Assembly (NCBI RefSeq): GCF_900169365.1
Contig: NZ_FXZH01000001.1
Location: 124,001-188,000, forward strand
DNA: 64,000 nucleotides
Source: Brevibacterium sp. 239c
Lineage (GTDB): Bacteria; Actinomycetota; Actinomycetes; Actinomycetales; Brevibacteriaceae
Reading direction: 5' to 3'
The stretch's first letter is position 1. Every line of letters starts with the position of its first letter. The notes below the pieces were generated by a model, which saw only the letters and a program-made list of their open reading frames with translations, did not search any database and was not told the DNA's origin. The position numbers and the translations under genes are program-made. Positions 45,773-54,695 of this stretch are shown in pieces.

Positions 45773-45994
45773 TCAGGTCAGGAGCTCGGTGAGCGTCTCT
45801 GCTTCCTCGGCACACACGGCGCACCCCGCCAGGTGTACGTCCATGGGCACGTCTCGATAATTCGGATCTGCCAGCGTGTGCTCGACGTATTCGTCGATGC
45901 GGGCGAAGCACTCATCACATGACAGGTACGGGTCCGTGTCTGTGAGCAGCCGAGCGATCGCGTCTGAGGTCAAGGGCTGGTGCGGGTCGGTCAT
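45773..45994 (-). CDS. Zinc-finger anti-sigma-like protein
   Basis: 73 residues with a zf-HC2 pattern: SCDECFARIDEYVEHTL and VHLAGCAVCAEEAETL (H-x3-C-x2-C). No membrane helix is present, so it would be a soluble anti-sigma. The ATG overlaps the sigma factor stop by 4 bp (45991-45994), which is the standard arrangement of sigma/anti-sigma pairs and argues for equal synthesis. Confidence 0.82.
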   Translation of the reverse strand: MTDPHQPLTSDAIARLLTDTDPYLSCDECFARIDEYVEHTLADPNYRDVPMDVHLAGCAVCAEEAETLTELLT

Positions 45995-46689
45995 GACGTC
46001 CTCCTATCGGGGAGTGCCTCGAGATGACCGGAGGCGGTGAGCGCCTCGCGCAGCCGTTTCCTGGCATCGTGGACATTCTTGTACAGCGCATTGCGAGTGG
46101 TGCCCAGCCTCTGGGCCAGAACATCGATGGGCACGTCGTCGATGAGCAGGGCGATCATGATCTGCCGTTGCCGAGTCGTCAGTGCCGTGGACAGGGCAGT
46201 GCGGACCGCGCGCGCGAGGTCGGCGCCCTCGGCGCGGCTGGCCGGCCCATGGTCAGGATCGACGAGCGGCAGTGTCTCCGACAGGGTGACCTCGCGGTGA
46301 CGCCACGCCTGCCGGCGCACGGCGACACCTGCCTGCAGGATGCCGAATTTGAACACCCAGGTGCTGAATCTGCTGCGCGCTTCGAACTCGCGAAGTCTGC
46401 GCAGCACCGCGAGATGAGCATCGTCGGCGGCCTGCTGAGCCAGATCCTCCAGGTCGGTCGGCCCGGCCCCGGGGAGTTGATGCCGCAGCCGCCATACCTG
46501 CAGTCGGGTGGCCTTGAGCAGCAGCTCGTGCAGTCTGCGCTGAGCCGCGAGCCGCTGCGGCGTCTCTGGCCCAGATTGACCTTCACTTCGTGCAGGGTCC
46601 AGAGAATGGGGCTCGCCGAGGTGGAGGTGCCAGTTGTCATCGTGCACACAGTCAGGGACAGAGATGGGTACATCACTCACGATCGTCAT
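45991..46689 (-). CDS. ECF-type RNA polymerase sigma factor
   Basis: 232 residues: a region 2 (about 58-120, with DLEDLAQQAADDAHLAVLRR and RSRFSTWVFKFGI) and a region 4 helix-turn-helix (about 165-215, LTTRQRQIMIALLIDD, VLAQRLGTTRNALYKNVHDA). About 50 extra residues precede region 2. GGTGG lies five bases before the start. It is co-translated with the zinc-finger protein that follows, its probable antagonist. The target promoters are unknown. Confidence 0.87.
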   Translation of the reverse strand: MTIVSDVPISVPDCVHDDNWHLHLGEPHSLDPARSEGQSGPETPQRLAAQRRLHELLLKATRLQVWRLRHQLPGAGPTDLEDLAQQAADDAHLAVLRRLREFEARSRFSTWVFKFGILQAGVAVRRQAWRHREVTLSETLPLVDPDHGPASRAEGADLARAVRTALSTALTTRQRQIMIALLIDDVPIDVLAQRLGTTRNALYKNVHDARKRLREALTASGHLEALPDRRTS

Positions 46690-46887
46690 TGTGCCACCAC
46701 CTGGCGAAGCAAAGAAGGGTCATAGTTCTTTGGTGTCAGGTAGGGGAGGAGATCTTACCGGCATCGGCGAAATAGTTTTCGGCAAAACAATTTCTCTCAC
46801 ACGGGTAAGACGTACAGGAGGCGAAGACACCAATTGAGTACAGAAGGCCATCAGGCATTCTCCGCTCATTCGTGAAGGGAAACGCTC

Positions 46888-47361
46888 ATGTCACACAAAA
46901 TCGCCACCCCCGCAGGCACCGGATCAGGCGCTGGGCCAAATTCTGGGGCCACTTCCGGAGCCATTGGTCTCAGGTCGCATCTGGGAAGTGATCGTGCCTT
47001 CTTCCTGCTGCGCACGATCTTCACTGTCGCCCCGATCCTGTTCGGCCTCGACAAGTTCTTCGGCCTGCTCACCAATTGGGACAGCTACCTGGCACCGTGG
47101 ATTGATGCGATCCTGCCGGGAACCGCCCATCAGGCCATGCTCGCCGTGGGCATCATCGAGATCGTCGCCGGCATAGTCGTCGCCGTGGTTCCGAAGTTCG
47201 GCTCGCTGCTGGTCGTGGCCTGGTTGGCCGGGATCATCATCGACCTCGTATCCATGGGACAGTTCTTCGACATCGCCCTGCGTGACTTCGGTCTGCTCGT
47301 CGCTGCTCTGGCCCTGGCCGCGCTTGCCTTCGACCGTTCACGGAAGGTGAAGGCCGCCTGA
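46888..47361 (+). CDS. DoxX-like small membrane protein
   Basis: 157 residues: a Gly/Ser/Ala-rich N-terminus (1-30) and four membrane helices, with VAPILFGLDKFFGLLTNW as in DoxX/DUF-type membrane proteins. It is divergent from the sigma factor gene (198 bp between), so it may be one of its targets. No catalytic role can be read. Confidence 0.75.
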   Translation: MSHKIATPAGTGSGAGPNSGATSGAIGLRSHLGSDRAFFLLRTIFTVAPILFGLDKFFGLLTNWDSYLAPWIDAILPGTAHQAMLAVGIIEIVAGIVVAVVPKFGSLLVVAWLAGIIIDLVSMGQFFDIALRDFGLLVAALALAALAFDRSRKVKAA

Positions 47362-47416
47362 CTGCTGCACCGACGGTCACAGCTAGCCGGTCACAGCCCG
47401 CCCCATCACGATCCAC

Positions 47417-47446
47417 CTGTTCACAAGCCGGCTGTTCACAAGCCGT
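47417..47446. repeat. Tandem 15-bp repeat across the nitrilase stop codon
   Basis: CTGTTCACAAGCCGG and CTGTTCACAAGCCGT are adjacent. The second copy contains the stop codon and last codons of the nitrilase gene (minus strand). Confidence 0.85.
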
Positions 47447-48362
47447 AGGTGGTGTGCTTCTCCTCCTCGTCGACGAGGAGGGTGAAGACATCGGGGCGGG
47501 CATAGTGACCACCTGCATCGAAGTCGAACTTCGCCTGGGCCAGCTCGTCGAGGTCGATCTCGGCGAGAAGGAGTCCGGCACCATCGCATTTCGGCCCGGC
47601 GAGCACACGACCTAAAGGCGAGACGATCATGCTGCCGCCGGAGATCAGCGTTGTGTCACGATCTTCGCCCTGAACGGGATGGACATCGTCGGGCAGGTCG
47701 CGGCGTTGCAGGTACTGGTTCGCACTGATGACGAAGCACCGTCCCTCCAGCGCGATATGGCGCATGGTCGAGCCCCACACCTCCCGCTCGTCGACGGTGG
47801 GCGCGCACCAGATGTCGACGCCCTTGGAATACATGGTCTGGCGCAGCAGCGGCATGTAGTTCTCCCAGCAGATCGCCGAACCGACGGTGCCCAGCTGCGT
47901 CTCGATCGTCTCCAGTGTCGATCCGTCACCGCGGCCCCAGAGGTAGCGCTCTGCGGCCGTGGGGAGGAGCTTGCGGTGCTTGGCTGCTAAACCGTCCTCG
48001 GGGGTGAAGAACAGTGAGGTGCAGTAGAGAGTGCCGCCGTCACGTTCGATGACCCCGATGACGATGGTGAGCCCATGCGTGTTCGCAGCCTCGGCCAGGG
48101 CATCGGTCTCAGGACCGGGTACGGCAATCGCGGAGTCGAAGTAGCGTTGGAACTCCTCCCGGCCCTGGGACGAGCGGGAACCTACCGTGATACCGAAGTC
48201 CAGACCCTTCGGATACCCGCCGAGGTAGGCCTCAGGAAGCACGACAAGTGAAGCTGACTGCTCCGCGGCCTCACCGATATAGGCAAGTGCCTGTTGGAGT
48301 GTGGCTTCGGTATCGAACAGTGTGCTGCCGGCCTGAATAGCGGCAACGGTGAACTTCGACAT
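47436..48362 (-). CDS. Nitrilase
   Basis: 308 residues of the nitrilase branch of the carbon-nitrogen hydrolase superfamily. The triad is Glu44 (LPEAYLGGY), Lys131 (KHRKLLPTAAERYLWGRGDG) and Cys165 (ICWENYMPLL); the CWEN sequence marks true nitrilases, which convert R-CN to the acid and ammonia. ATG 48362 follows AAGGAGCC. It is a single gene. Two tandem 23-bp repeats sit just upstream of the ribosome binding site. Whether it acts on aliphatic or aromatic nitriles cannot be read. Confidence 0.9.
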   Translation of the reverse strand: MSKFTVAAIQAGSTLFDTEATLQQALAYIGEAAEQSASLVVLPEAYLGGYPKGLDFGITVGSRSSQGREEFQRYFDSAIAVPGPETDALAEAANTHGLTIVIGVIERDGGTLYCTSLFFTPEDGLAAKHRKLLPTAAERYLWGRGDGSTLETIETQLGTVGSAICWENYMPLLRQTMYSKGVDIWCAPTVDEREVWGSTMRHIALEGRCFVISANQYLQRRDLPDDVHPVQGEDRDTTLISGGSMIVSPLGRVLAGPKCDGAGLLLAEIDLDELAQAKFDFDAGGHYARPDVFTLLVDEEEKHTTYGL

Positions 48363-48372
48363 ATGAGGCTCC

Positions 48373-48418
48373 TTCGATTCGTGGCATCCGACGAGTTCGA
48401 TTCGTGACACCCGACGAG
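48373..48418. repeat. Tandem 23-bp repeat in the nitrilase leader
   Basis: TTCGATTCGTGGCATCCGACG(AG) is followed directly by a second copy with two changes, starting 10 bp upstream of the nitrilase start codon. Each copy has the core CACGAATCGAA on the coding strand. Confidence 0.85.
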
Positions 48419-48456
48419 GTGGTCAGCACCTGCCGTCATCGTCTCACCGGTGACCG

Positions 48457-48498
48457 GATGAAACCAGGGCGAGCTCGCGGTGAAACCACGATGAAACC
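48457..48498 (+). promoter_or_regulatory. Direct repeats in 11-bp register, SARP-like operator
   Basis: GRTGAAACC occurs at 48457, 48479 and 48490, spaced 22 and 11 bp. An AACACT box at 48508-48513 follows nine bases after the last repeat. Spacing of this kind is typical of binding sites of SARP/AfsR-type winged-helix regulators. Confidence 0.45.
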
Positions 48499-48519
48499 GG
48501 TGGCGTGAACACTGAGGGC

Positions 48520-49530
48520 ATGCAGAACACACGAACCGACCCAGCGGTCCAAACCAACGACACCGCCACCTCGGCGGTACGCATTCGCGGACTCGTCAAG
48601 ACCTTCGGCGACTACACCGCTGTCAACCACATCGACCTCGACATCCGCAGGGGAGAGATCTTCGGCGTCCTGGGCCCCAATGGGGCCGGCAAGACGACGA
48701 TGATCAACATGCTGGCCACGCTGCTGCCCATCGATGACGGGAGCGCGGAGATCTTTGGTGTTGACGTCGCCCGCGAACCCCATAAGATCAGGCAGCTCAT
48801 CGGAGTGACAGGACAATACGCCTCGGTGGACGAGAAACTGACCGGACGCGAGAACCTCCAGCTGATCGCCCGACTCCAGGGATTGAGCAGGACCGCGGCA
48901 CGCTCCATCGCCGTCGAACTCCTCGAGGAATTCGGGCTCGGCGCTGCCGCCGACAAACCGCTGTCGACGTTCTCCGGCGGCATGCGCCGACGCCTTGACC
49001 TTGCCGCCAGCCTCATCACCCGGCCTCCTCTCATCTTCCTCGACGAACCCACCACCGGACTCGACCCCCGCACCCGCAACCAGATGTGGGAGACGATCCG
49101 CAACCTCGTCGCCGGTGGCGTCACCGTGCTGCTGACCACGCAGTACCTCGAAGAAGCCGACCAACTGGCCGATCGCATCGCCGTCATCGATCGTGGACAG
49201 ATCGTGGCACAGGGCACGCCCAACGAGCTCAAAGCCTCCATCGGCGGCTCCAGCCTGCAGCTGATACTCAGCGAGGCCGGCGAGGAAGAGCAGGCCCGTG
49301 GTGTCATCAGTGAGCTCTTCGCCGGCGACGTCGTCCACGTCCCGAACGCTGGAGCGATCACGGTCGCCCTGCATGACGCCAGCGATGCTGCCACCGTGCT
49401 GATGGCCCTGCGTGAGCATTCGATCGACGTCGTATCGATCAATGTCCAAGAGCCCAGCCTCGACGATGTGTTCCTCACCATCACCGGCGAAACCGCCACT
49501 GAAGCAGACAGAGAAGAGATCTCAGCATGA
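48520..49530 (+). CDS. DrrA-type ABC exporter ATP-binding protein
   Basis: About 336 residues: Walker A GPNGAGKTT, signature STFSGGMRRRLDLA, Walker B PPLIFLDEPTTGLDP, and a C-terminal ~90-residue domain ending VQEPSLDDVFLTITG, all as in daunorubicin-resistance DrrA proteins. ATG 48520 is used; GTG 48505 is an alternative, and neither has a well-placed ribosome binding site. It overlaps the permease gene by 4 bp. It powers drug or lipid export with the next protein. Confidence 0.87.
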   Translation: MQNTRTDPAVQTNDTATSAVRIRGLVKTFGDYTAVNHIDLDIRRGEIFGVLGPNGAGKTTMINMLATLLPIDDGSAEIFGVDVAREPHKIRQLIGVTGQYASVDEKLTGRENLQLIARLQGLSRTAARSIAVELLEEFGLGAAADKPLSTFSGGMRRRLDLAASLITRPPLIFLDEPTTGLDPRTRNQMWETIRNLVAGGVTVLLTTQYLEEADQLADRIAVIDRGQIVAQGTPNELKASIGGSSLQLILSEAGEEEQARGVISELFAGDVVHVPNAGAITVALHDASDAATVLMALREHSIDVVSINVQEPSLDDVFLTITGETATEADREEISA

Positions 49531-50381
49531 GCACCACAAAGACCGCGCCGACCACCCACGCCGCACGCCGTGCACCCATCGGCCCGGTCAGCACCGACAC
49601 GAGCCAGCTCTCGGCCCGCCCAGGACCCGTCGATACCTGGAATCAGACCATGGGTTTCGCTTCCCGTGCGCTCAAGCGCATGCGCCGCGAACCCGAGCAG
49701 TTCTCCGACGTCGCCATCCAGCCGATCCTCTTCACTGTCATGTTCGGCTTCATCTTCGGCGGCGCCATCAGCGGCGACATCGCGAATTACCTGCCGCTCA
49801 TGGTTCCGGGAATCCTCGCGATGACCTGCCTGACCGCGAGCATGGCCACCGGCGTGCAGCTGCGCGAAGACATGGACACCGGCATCTTCGACCGCTTCCG
49901 CACCTTGCCCGTCGCCCGCATCGCGCCCCTGGCGGGGCCGATGGTCGCCGACCTGGTCCGCTACGCGATCGCCGCATCATTGACGTTCCTGACCGGGATC
50001 GCCATGGGCTACCGACCCGAAGGCGGTGCCCTCGGCGTGATCGCAGCGATCATCCTCGTCGTCGTCACCGGTTGGTCGCTGTCCTGGGCATTCGCCTACA
50101 TCGGCACCGTGGTCCGCTCCGCCCAAGGCGCCCAGGGCATCTCGATGATGATCCTCTTCCCGCTGACATTCCTGTCCAACGCCTTCGTCCCTGTCGAGTC
50201 TCTGCCGAACTGGCTCCAGTGGTTCGTCACCATCAACCCGATCTCACACGTCGTGTCCGGGGTCCGCGACCTTGCGAACACCGGTGCCGTGACCGCCGAG
50301 GTGGGATGGGCGCTCGTCGGATGCGCCGTCGTCATCGCGATCTTCGCTCCGCTGGCGCTGCGGTCCTACCAGCGCAAGTGA
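49527..50381 (+). CDS. DrrB-type ABC exporter permease
   Basis: 284 residues: a ~40-residue cytoplasmic N-terminus, then six membrane helices of the ABC-2 type, with RREPEQFSDVAIQPILFTV and FPLTFLSNAFVPVESLPNWL typical of DrrB. The ATGA overlap with the ATPase gene couples the two subunits. The 3' end faces the regulator gene, 47 bp away. The substrate is unknown. Confidence 0.87.
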   Translation: MSTTKTAPTTHAARRAPIGPVSTDTSQLSARPGPVDTWNQTMGFASRALKRMRREPEQFSDVAIQPILFTVMFGFIFGGAISGDIANYLPLMVPGILAMTCLTASMATGVQLREDMDTGIFDRFRTLPVARIAPLAGPMVADLVRYAIAASLTFLTGIAMGYRPEGGALGVIAAIILVVVTGWSLSWAFAYIGTVVRSAQGAQGISMMILFPLTFLSNAFVPVESLPNWLQWFVTINPISHVVSGVRDLANTGAVTAEVGWALVGCAVVIAIFAPLALRSYQRK

Positions 50382-50428
50382 TCATTAAGGGTGTGCGCGA
50401 TTTCAGGACCTGCGTGAGTGGAGACCGT

Positions 50429-53400
50429 TCACGGTGTGCACAGGCGACCGTTCATGGTCTGGGCGCAGTCGTGGAGCCTGACGATCACCTCGGCAGAGGC
50501 GAGGTCTGCGAGCGTGCGGGTCTCGGATTCCAGCAGAGCTATCTGGTCCGTTGTCAGGCCATCGGCCAGGGTCCGCCAGTTCAAGGAGGGGAAGCCTCGG
50601 TTGTAGCTGAGCCTGTCCGCCAAAGCCATCAGCGTGGCAATCTGATCCTCATCGACGCCCCCGCGGTGGTGTCCCCACGCCGCAAGCGCAAACGCGACGG
50701 TACCCAGCACCGGGAAGTCATAGTGACCCCGGTGCTGGGCCGTTGCGCGTTCTGCCTTGTCGAGCAGGACCAGATACTTCTGCTCCGCGTCCCGAAACGC
50801 ATTCTCCCTCTTCTGCTCGTCCACCTCGGCGGGGGAGCAGCGGGCACGGACAGCCGTGCTCACCGCGGCACTGACGAGAATCCACGGGTCGAGGCCATCG
50901 CTGGTGGGAACACCAGGCAGGGACGCATGGTCACTTCCGGCCTCCAGCGCACGATCGAGCAGAGTGAGTCCTTCGTCGACCCGACCGCGCATGAATGCGA
51001 GCTCGGCCCGACCTAACATGAGCATGTACCGATGACGGTAGGGCTCGTCATGGTCATTCGACATCGCGAGCGCATCGAGTTCGGCTTCGGCCGCAGCCAT
51101 CTCGCCGAGGTTGAGGTGGGCGAATGCGAGCACCGACCGGCATTCGACGGTGTCACCCAGATCATTCAGCGTCGGGAGCGCGATCCGGGCGTGCTCGAGC
51201 GCCTCAGCGAAGTTCCCGAGCTGCAGATGCAGCTGAGACAGAGACTCCCGGTAGCGCGTGGACAGCCATGGCGGATCGTCGGCACGGATATCGGCCATGG
51301 CATCTTCGAGCAGCGTGATCGAGGTGCCGACCTCACCCGCGTTCTCCTTGATCCCGGCGAGGAACGGCGCCGCCAAAAGCCGTGTGAAGCGATCGTCTGA
51401 TTCGCTGAGCGCGTGAAAGCGGGCAAAGTCCTCCGCTGACTGTCCTGGCTCTTCTGCTTCGATGATCGCGATGCCCAGGCGGGCCAGGGCGCGGATGAAG
51501 GGCTCGTCCGAGTCCGGACCCAGCTGCTTGAGCACACGCCGTGTCTCGGGAAGCTCATGCCAACGCGGGAGCATGCCCCACGTGGTCGTCTCGACTGCGA
51601 GAACCTGACGAGTCATCTCCGCGAGGTGATCGGGCATCGTCCAAGTCGAGAGGAACCGTTCGATGAGGTCGAAGTGCGTGACGATGTGGATGTGCTCGCC
51701 GGTGACCATCCAACACGGCAACAGGGCCGCGAGCATGGTGACCGTGTCATCGTCCCGACGATCGAGGAGGCGGCGCAGGACGTGCACGAGGTTGTGCTCC
51801 TCGGAGCGCAGAACTCCGACCGCACGCAGCTGAGCAGATCCCATGATGTCGGGGACCGCTTCGGCGCAGAGGCTGATCGCCCAGTTGTCGACGGCGGCCT
51901 CAGCCTGCGCGCGCCCGCCTGACTCGTCGAGTTTGAGCAGACCGTATTCGCGGATCGTCTCGAGCATGCGGAAGCGGACCTCGTCACCGCGCTCGATGAC
52001 CGTGATGAGCGATTGGTCGACGAGGTCGGTGACGGAGTCGAGGGGGTTGACACCACGGAGGGGGCTGGTGACTGCTGGTTGTGTCGTACGGGAGCCGAGC
52101 ACCGCCTCGGCACAGTCGGCACTGAACGCATCGGGCAGGAGCGCAAGATGGGCCAGTGCCCGGCGGGAATCCTCGCCGAGCAGCTGCCACGACCAATCGA
52201 TGACGGCCGAGAGCGTCTGGTGGCGCGCCGGTGCGCTTCGATCACCACCGCGCAGCAGTTCGAATCGGCGGGCCACATTGTCGAGGATTGTTTCAGGGGA
52301 GTGCGTGCGCGTGCGTGCAGCCGCGAGCTCGATCGCCAGCGGTAGGCCGTCGAGGTGCTCGACGAGTTCGGCGACGACCGGCCGGTTGAGCGTGACGCTC
52401 GGGCGCACGGCACACGCCCGCTGGGTGAAGAGCTCGATGGCTTCGGTACCCGGGAGCTGATCGAGGTAGTAGGTATGCTCGGCGGTCAGGCGCAGCGGAG
52501 TGCGGCTCGTGGTGAGGATGCGCAGATCGGACACCGCCGAGAGCAGGTCGCTGACGAGGTCCGAGACTGCGCCGACGAGGTGCTCACAGTTGTCGAGGAC
52601 GAGCAGATTGGGCCCCATGCTCAGCTGGGCGACGATGCGAGACTGCAGGTCGGGTAGAGGAGTCTGGCGGTCGATGCGCGAAATCGTCTCCCGCACCTGC
52701 AGGGCTTCAGCCACGGCCCCCATGACCTCATCGGGTTGGCGGACGGCGGCGAGCTCGACGACGCGCACATGCGGCAGGGGACTCAGCCGCGCCAGCTCTT
52801 GGGCCAGGCGGGTCTTGCCCAGGCCGCCGGGGCCGACGATCGTGACGAGCCTGGCAGACGAGAGAAGACCGGTGACCCGGTCGAGGTCGTCGTCGCGGCC
52901 GAGCAGGCTCGTTGCCGGATAACGCACGCCGGAGCGGACCGGGCGGTCCAGAGCGAGGAGTTCCTCGTGGACGGCCTGCAATGCGGGCCCCGGTCGTGAA
53001 CCGAGGTCGTCGGCCAAGCGGGTCTGGATATCGGCGTAGGCGTGGAGAGCGGCGGGCGTTCCCTCCGCACCGGCGAGGGCACGGAGGTATTCGGCGGTGA
53101 GCTCTTCGTCGAAGGGGGCGGACTCGTGGAGTCGGGTGAGCTCGGGCAGGGCCTCACGGTGGCGGCCCTGCTTCGACGTGGCGAGAGCGATGACGCGAAC
53201 GGCACGGGAATCGACGTCGAGGTCGATGGCAGTGCGAGCCAGCTCGAGCGCTCGGGTGATGTCACCGGAGGTCAGTGCAACCTCGGCGTCCGTGGTCAGA
53301 ATGTCGAGAGCCCAGAGGTCGATGTCATCGGTCGGCAAAGCCAACCGATAGCCGGTCGCGGTGCGTTCGATCGCCTCGGCTGTGGTTTGGGTCCGGGTTC

Positions 53401-53596
53401 GGGAGACGAGGATCTGCAGCGCTTTGCTCGGGTGGTCGGGTGGATCATCGGCCCAGATGGCGTCGATGAGGGCGTCGGCGGACAGACCCCGGGGCCCGGC
53501 CTCGGCGAGGGTGAGCAGCAGTGCCCGCAGGCGCTCGCCCGGGATGGGTCGCGAACACCAGGAGACGGTGTTCAGAAGTTTCAGCCGGGGGTCCAC
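50429..53596 (-). CDS. AfsR-like regulator: wHTH, BTAD, NB-ARC ATPase, TPR-like
   Basis: About 1055 residues: a winged-helix domain (about 1-75), a BTAD domain (about 75-225), an NB-ARC-type ATPase with GPGGLGKTRLAQELARL (about residue 255) and LLVLDNCEHL, and a long helical C-terminal half of TPR type. GTG 53596 is chosen because the protein opens with the typical LLNTVSW and IPGERLRALLLTLAEAGPRG and because TAAACT precedes it by seven bases. Such proteins activate export or secondary-metabolism genes, and the convergent drrAB pair is an obvious target. Confidence 0.88.
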   Translation of the reverse strand: MDPRLKLLNTVSWCSRPIPGERLRALLLTLAEAGPRGLSADALIDAIWADDPPDHPSKALQILVSRTRTQTTAEAIERTATGYRLALPTDDIDLWALDILTTDAEVALTSGDITRALELARTAIDLDVDSRAVRVIALATSKQGRHREALPELTRLHESAPFDEELTAEYLRALAGAEGTPAALHAYADIQTRLADDLGSRPGPALQAVHEELLALDRPVRSGVRYPATSLLGRDDDLDRVTGLLSSARLVTIVGPGGLGKTRLAQELARLSPLPHVRVVELAAVRQPDEVMGAVAEALQVRETISRIDRQTPLPDLQSRIVAQLSMGPNLLVLDNCEHLVGAVSDLVSDLLSAVSDLRILTTSRTPLRLTAEHTYYLDQLPGTEAIELFTQRACAVRPSVTLNRPVVAELVEHLDGLPLAIELAAARTRTHSPETILDNVARRFELLRGGDRSAPARHQTLSAVIDWSWQLLGEDSRRALAHLALLPDAFSADCAEAVLGSRTTQPAVTSPLRGVNPLDSVTDLVDQSLITVIERGDEVRFRMLETIREYGLLKLDESGGRAQAEAAVDNWAISLCAEAVPDIMGSAQLRAVGVLRSEEHNLVHVLRRLLDRRDDDTVTMLAALLPCWMVTGEHIHIVTHFDLIERFLSTWTMPDHLAEMTRQVLAVETTTWGMLPRWHELPETRRVLKQLGPDSDEPFIRALARLGIAIIEAEEPGQSAEDFARFHALSESDDRFTRLLAAPFLAGIKENAGEVGTSITLLEDAMADIRADDPPWLSTRYRESLSQLHLQLGNFAEALEHARIALPTLNDLGDTVECRSVLAFAHLNLGEMAAAEAELDALAMSNDHDEPYRHRYMLMLGRAELAFMRGRVDEGLTLLDRALEAGSDHASLPGVPTSDGLDPWILVSAAVSTAVRARCSPAEVDEQKRENAFRDAEQKYLVLLDKAERATAQHRGHYDFPVLGTVAFALAAWGHHRGGVDEDQIATLMALADRLSYNRGFPSLNWRTLADGLTTDQIALLESETRTLADLASAEVIVRLHDCAQTMNGRLCTP

Positions 53597-53603
53597 GTGT
53601 CCC

Positions 53604-53609
53604 AGTTTA
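53604..53609 (-). promoter_or_regulatory. -10 box of a probable leaderless mRNA (AfsR-like gene)
   Basis: Minus-strand TAAACT followed by GGGACAC and the GTG start; no ribosome binding site. Confidence 0.55.
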
Positions 53610-53678
53610 CGGAAGCTCGGACGAATCGGTGACCCGTGGGCGCTGTCGAACGCCCTCACCCGAGCTCACCTGCGCTGT

Positions 53679-53684
53679 TAGGAT
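53679..53684 (+). promoter_or_regulatory. -10 box of a probable leaderless mRNA (five-gene operon)
   Basis: TAGGAT followed by GCTCAT and the ATG of the dehydrogenase gene. It would be the promoter of the whole coupled operon 53.7-57.9 kb. Confidence 0.5.
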
Positions 53685-53690
53685 GCTCAT

Positions 53691-54695
53691 ATGGCTTGGC
53701 AGTACTGGACCGAAGCCCACCGACAGGGATGTTGGAGGGAGGTGACGACCCCTCATACAGGTGCTGAGACCGGGGCCGACGGACAACAGATGATGCGGGT
53801 CCGCACAACTGCCTCGGCCGTGTCGAAGGGGACCGAAACACTGGTCCATGCCGGCCGAGTGCCACCACGAGTCGCAGAGCTCATGGCCGCCCCACACCAA
53901 CTGGGTGATTTCCCCTATCCTGTCTCCTACGGATATCTCACTGTCGGCGTCGTCGATGAGGGCCCGGCCGCATGGATCGGAAGGCGCGTATTCGGGCTGC
54001 TGCCCCACCACAGCCATCACCTGGTGACCCCGAACGATGTTCATCCGATCCCCGAGGGCATCTCCGACCATCGGGCGCTGCTGGCCGGAGCCGCAGAAAC
54101 CGGACTCAACATCCTGTGGCAGTCACCCCCGTACTACGGGGACCGAGTGGCGATCATCGGTGCGGGCATGATCGGAACCGCCACCGCGCTGCTGGCTTCA
54201 CATCTTCCGCTCGAGCGCCTCGAAATCATCGAAACCAACCCCGTACGGCGCACCTTCCTGACCCGTCTGGGACTGACTGCTCTCGCACCCGAAGATGCCG
54301 GAGATGACTGCGATATCGTCATTCACACCTCAGGGAGCGAAGGAGGTCTGGGGCGCGCCCTCGAGATCGCCGGCGATGACGGGACTATCGTCGAAGCCTC
54401 GTGGTACGGGGACACAGAGCCCCAAGTGGCACTCGGCTCTGATTTCCACGCGAGGCGACTGGCGATCGTCGCCAGCCAAGTGGGCCAGATCCCGGCCGGA
54501 CACCGCGCGCGGAGGACCCGCAGCGAGAGACTGGGTGCCGCACTGAGCGCACTCCACGACGACCGCTTCGACGCCCTCATCACCGGAACTTCGGGGTGGC
54601 AGGACCTGCCATGGCTGATGGACGAACTCGGCAGCGACACTGCGCTCTCGACAGCCACCCTGTGCCATGTGCTCGACTACGAAGAAGGATCCTGA
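53691..54695 (+). CDS. Zinc-type (MDR) alcohol dehydrogenase-like protein
   Basis: 334 residues with the medium-chain dehydrogenase layout: an N-terminal GroES-like part (SAVSKGTETLVHAGRVP, SYGYLTVGVV) and a Rossmann domain with VAIIGAGMIGTATALLA. The canonical catalytic Cys-His zinc ligands are not evident; KGTETL matches the MDR branch typified by bacteriochlorophyllide dehydrogenase-like proteins. It is the first gene of a five-gene operon and its stop abuts the next start. It probably oxidises a sugar- or pterin-linked alcohol; this is inference. Confidence 0.75.
   Translation: MAWQYWTEAHRQGCWREVTTPHTGAETGADGQQMMRVRTTASAVSKGTETLVHAGRVPPRVAELMAAPHQLGDFPYPVSYGYLTVGVVDEGPAAWIGRRVFGLLPHHSHHLVTPNDVHPIPEGISDHRALLAGAAETGLNILWQSPPYYGDRVAIIGAGMIGTATALLASHLPLERLEIIETNPVRRTFLTRLGLTALAPEDAGDDCDIVIHTSGSEGGLGRALEIAGDDGTIVEASWYGDTEPQVALGSDFHARRLAIVASQVGQIPAGHRARRTRSERLGAALSALHDDRFDALITGTSGWQDLPWLMDELGSDTALSTATLCHVLDYEEGS

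Noticed and set aside
49412..51016. Long plus-strand open frame (534 codons) overlapping drrA, drrB and the regulator
   Set aside because: Shadow of the real genes with Arg/His/Pro-rich translation; drrB in another frame is clearly conserved.
53042..53632. Plus-strand frame of 196 codons opposite the AfsR-like N-terminus
   Set aside because: Antisense to conserved BTAD sequence, Gly/Glu-rich, no ribosome binding site or family signal.
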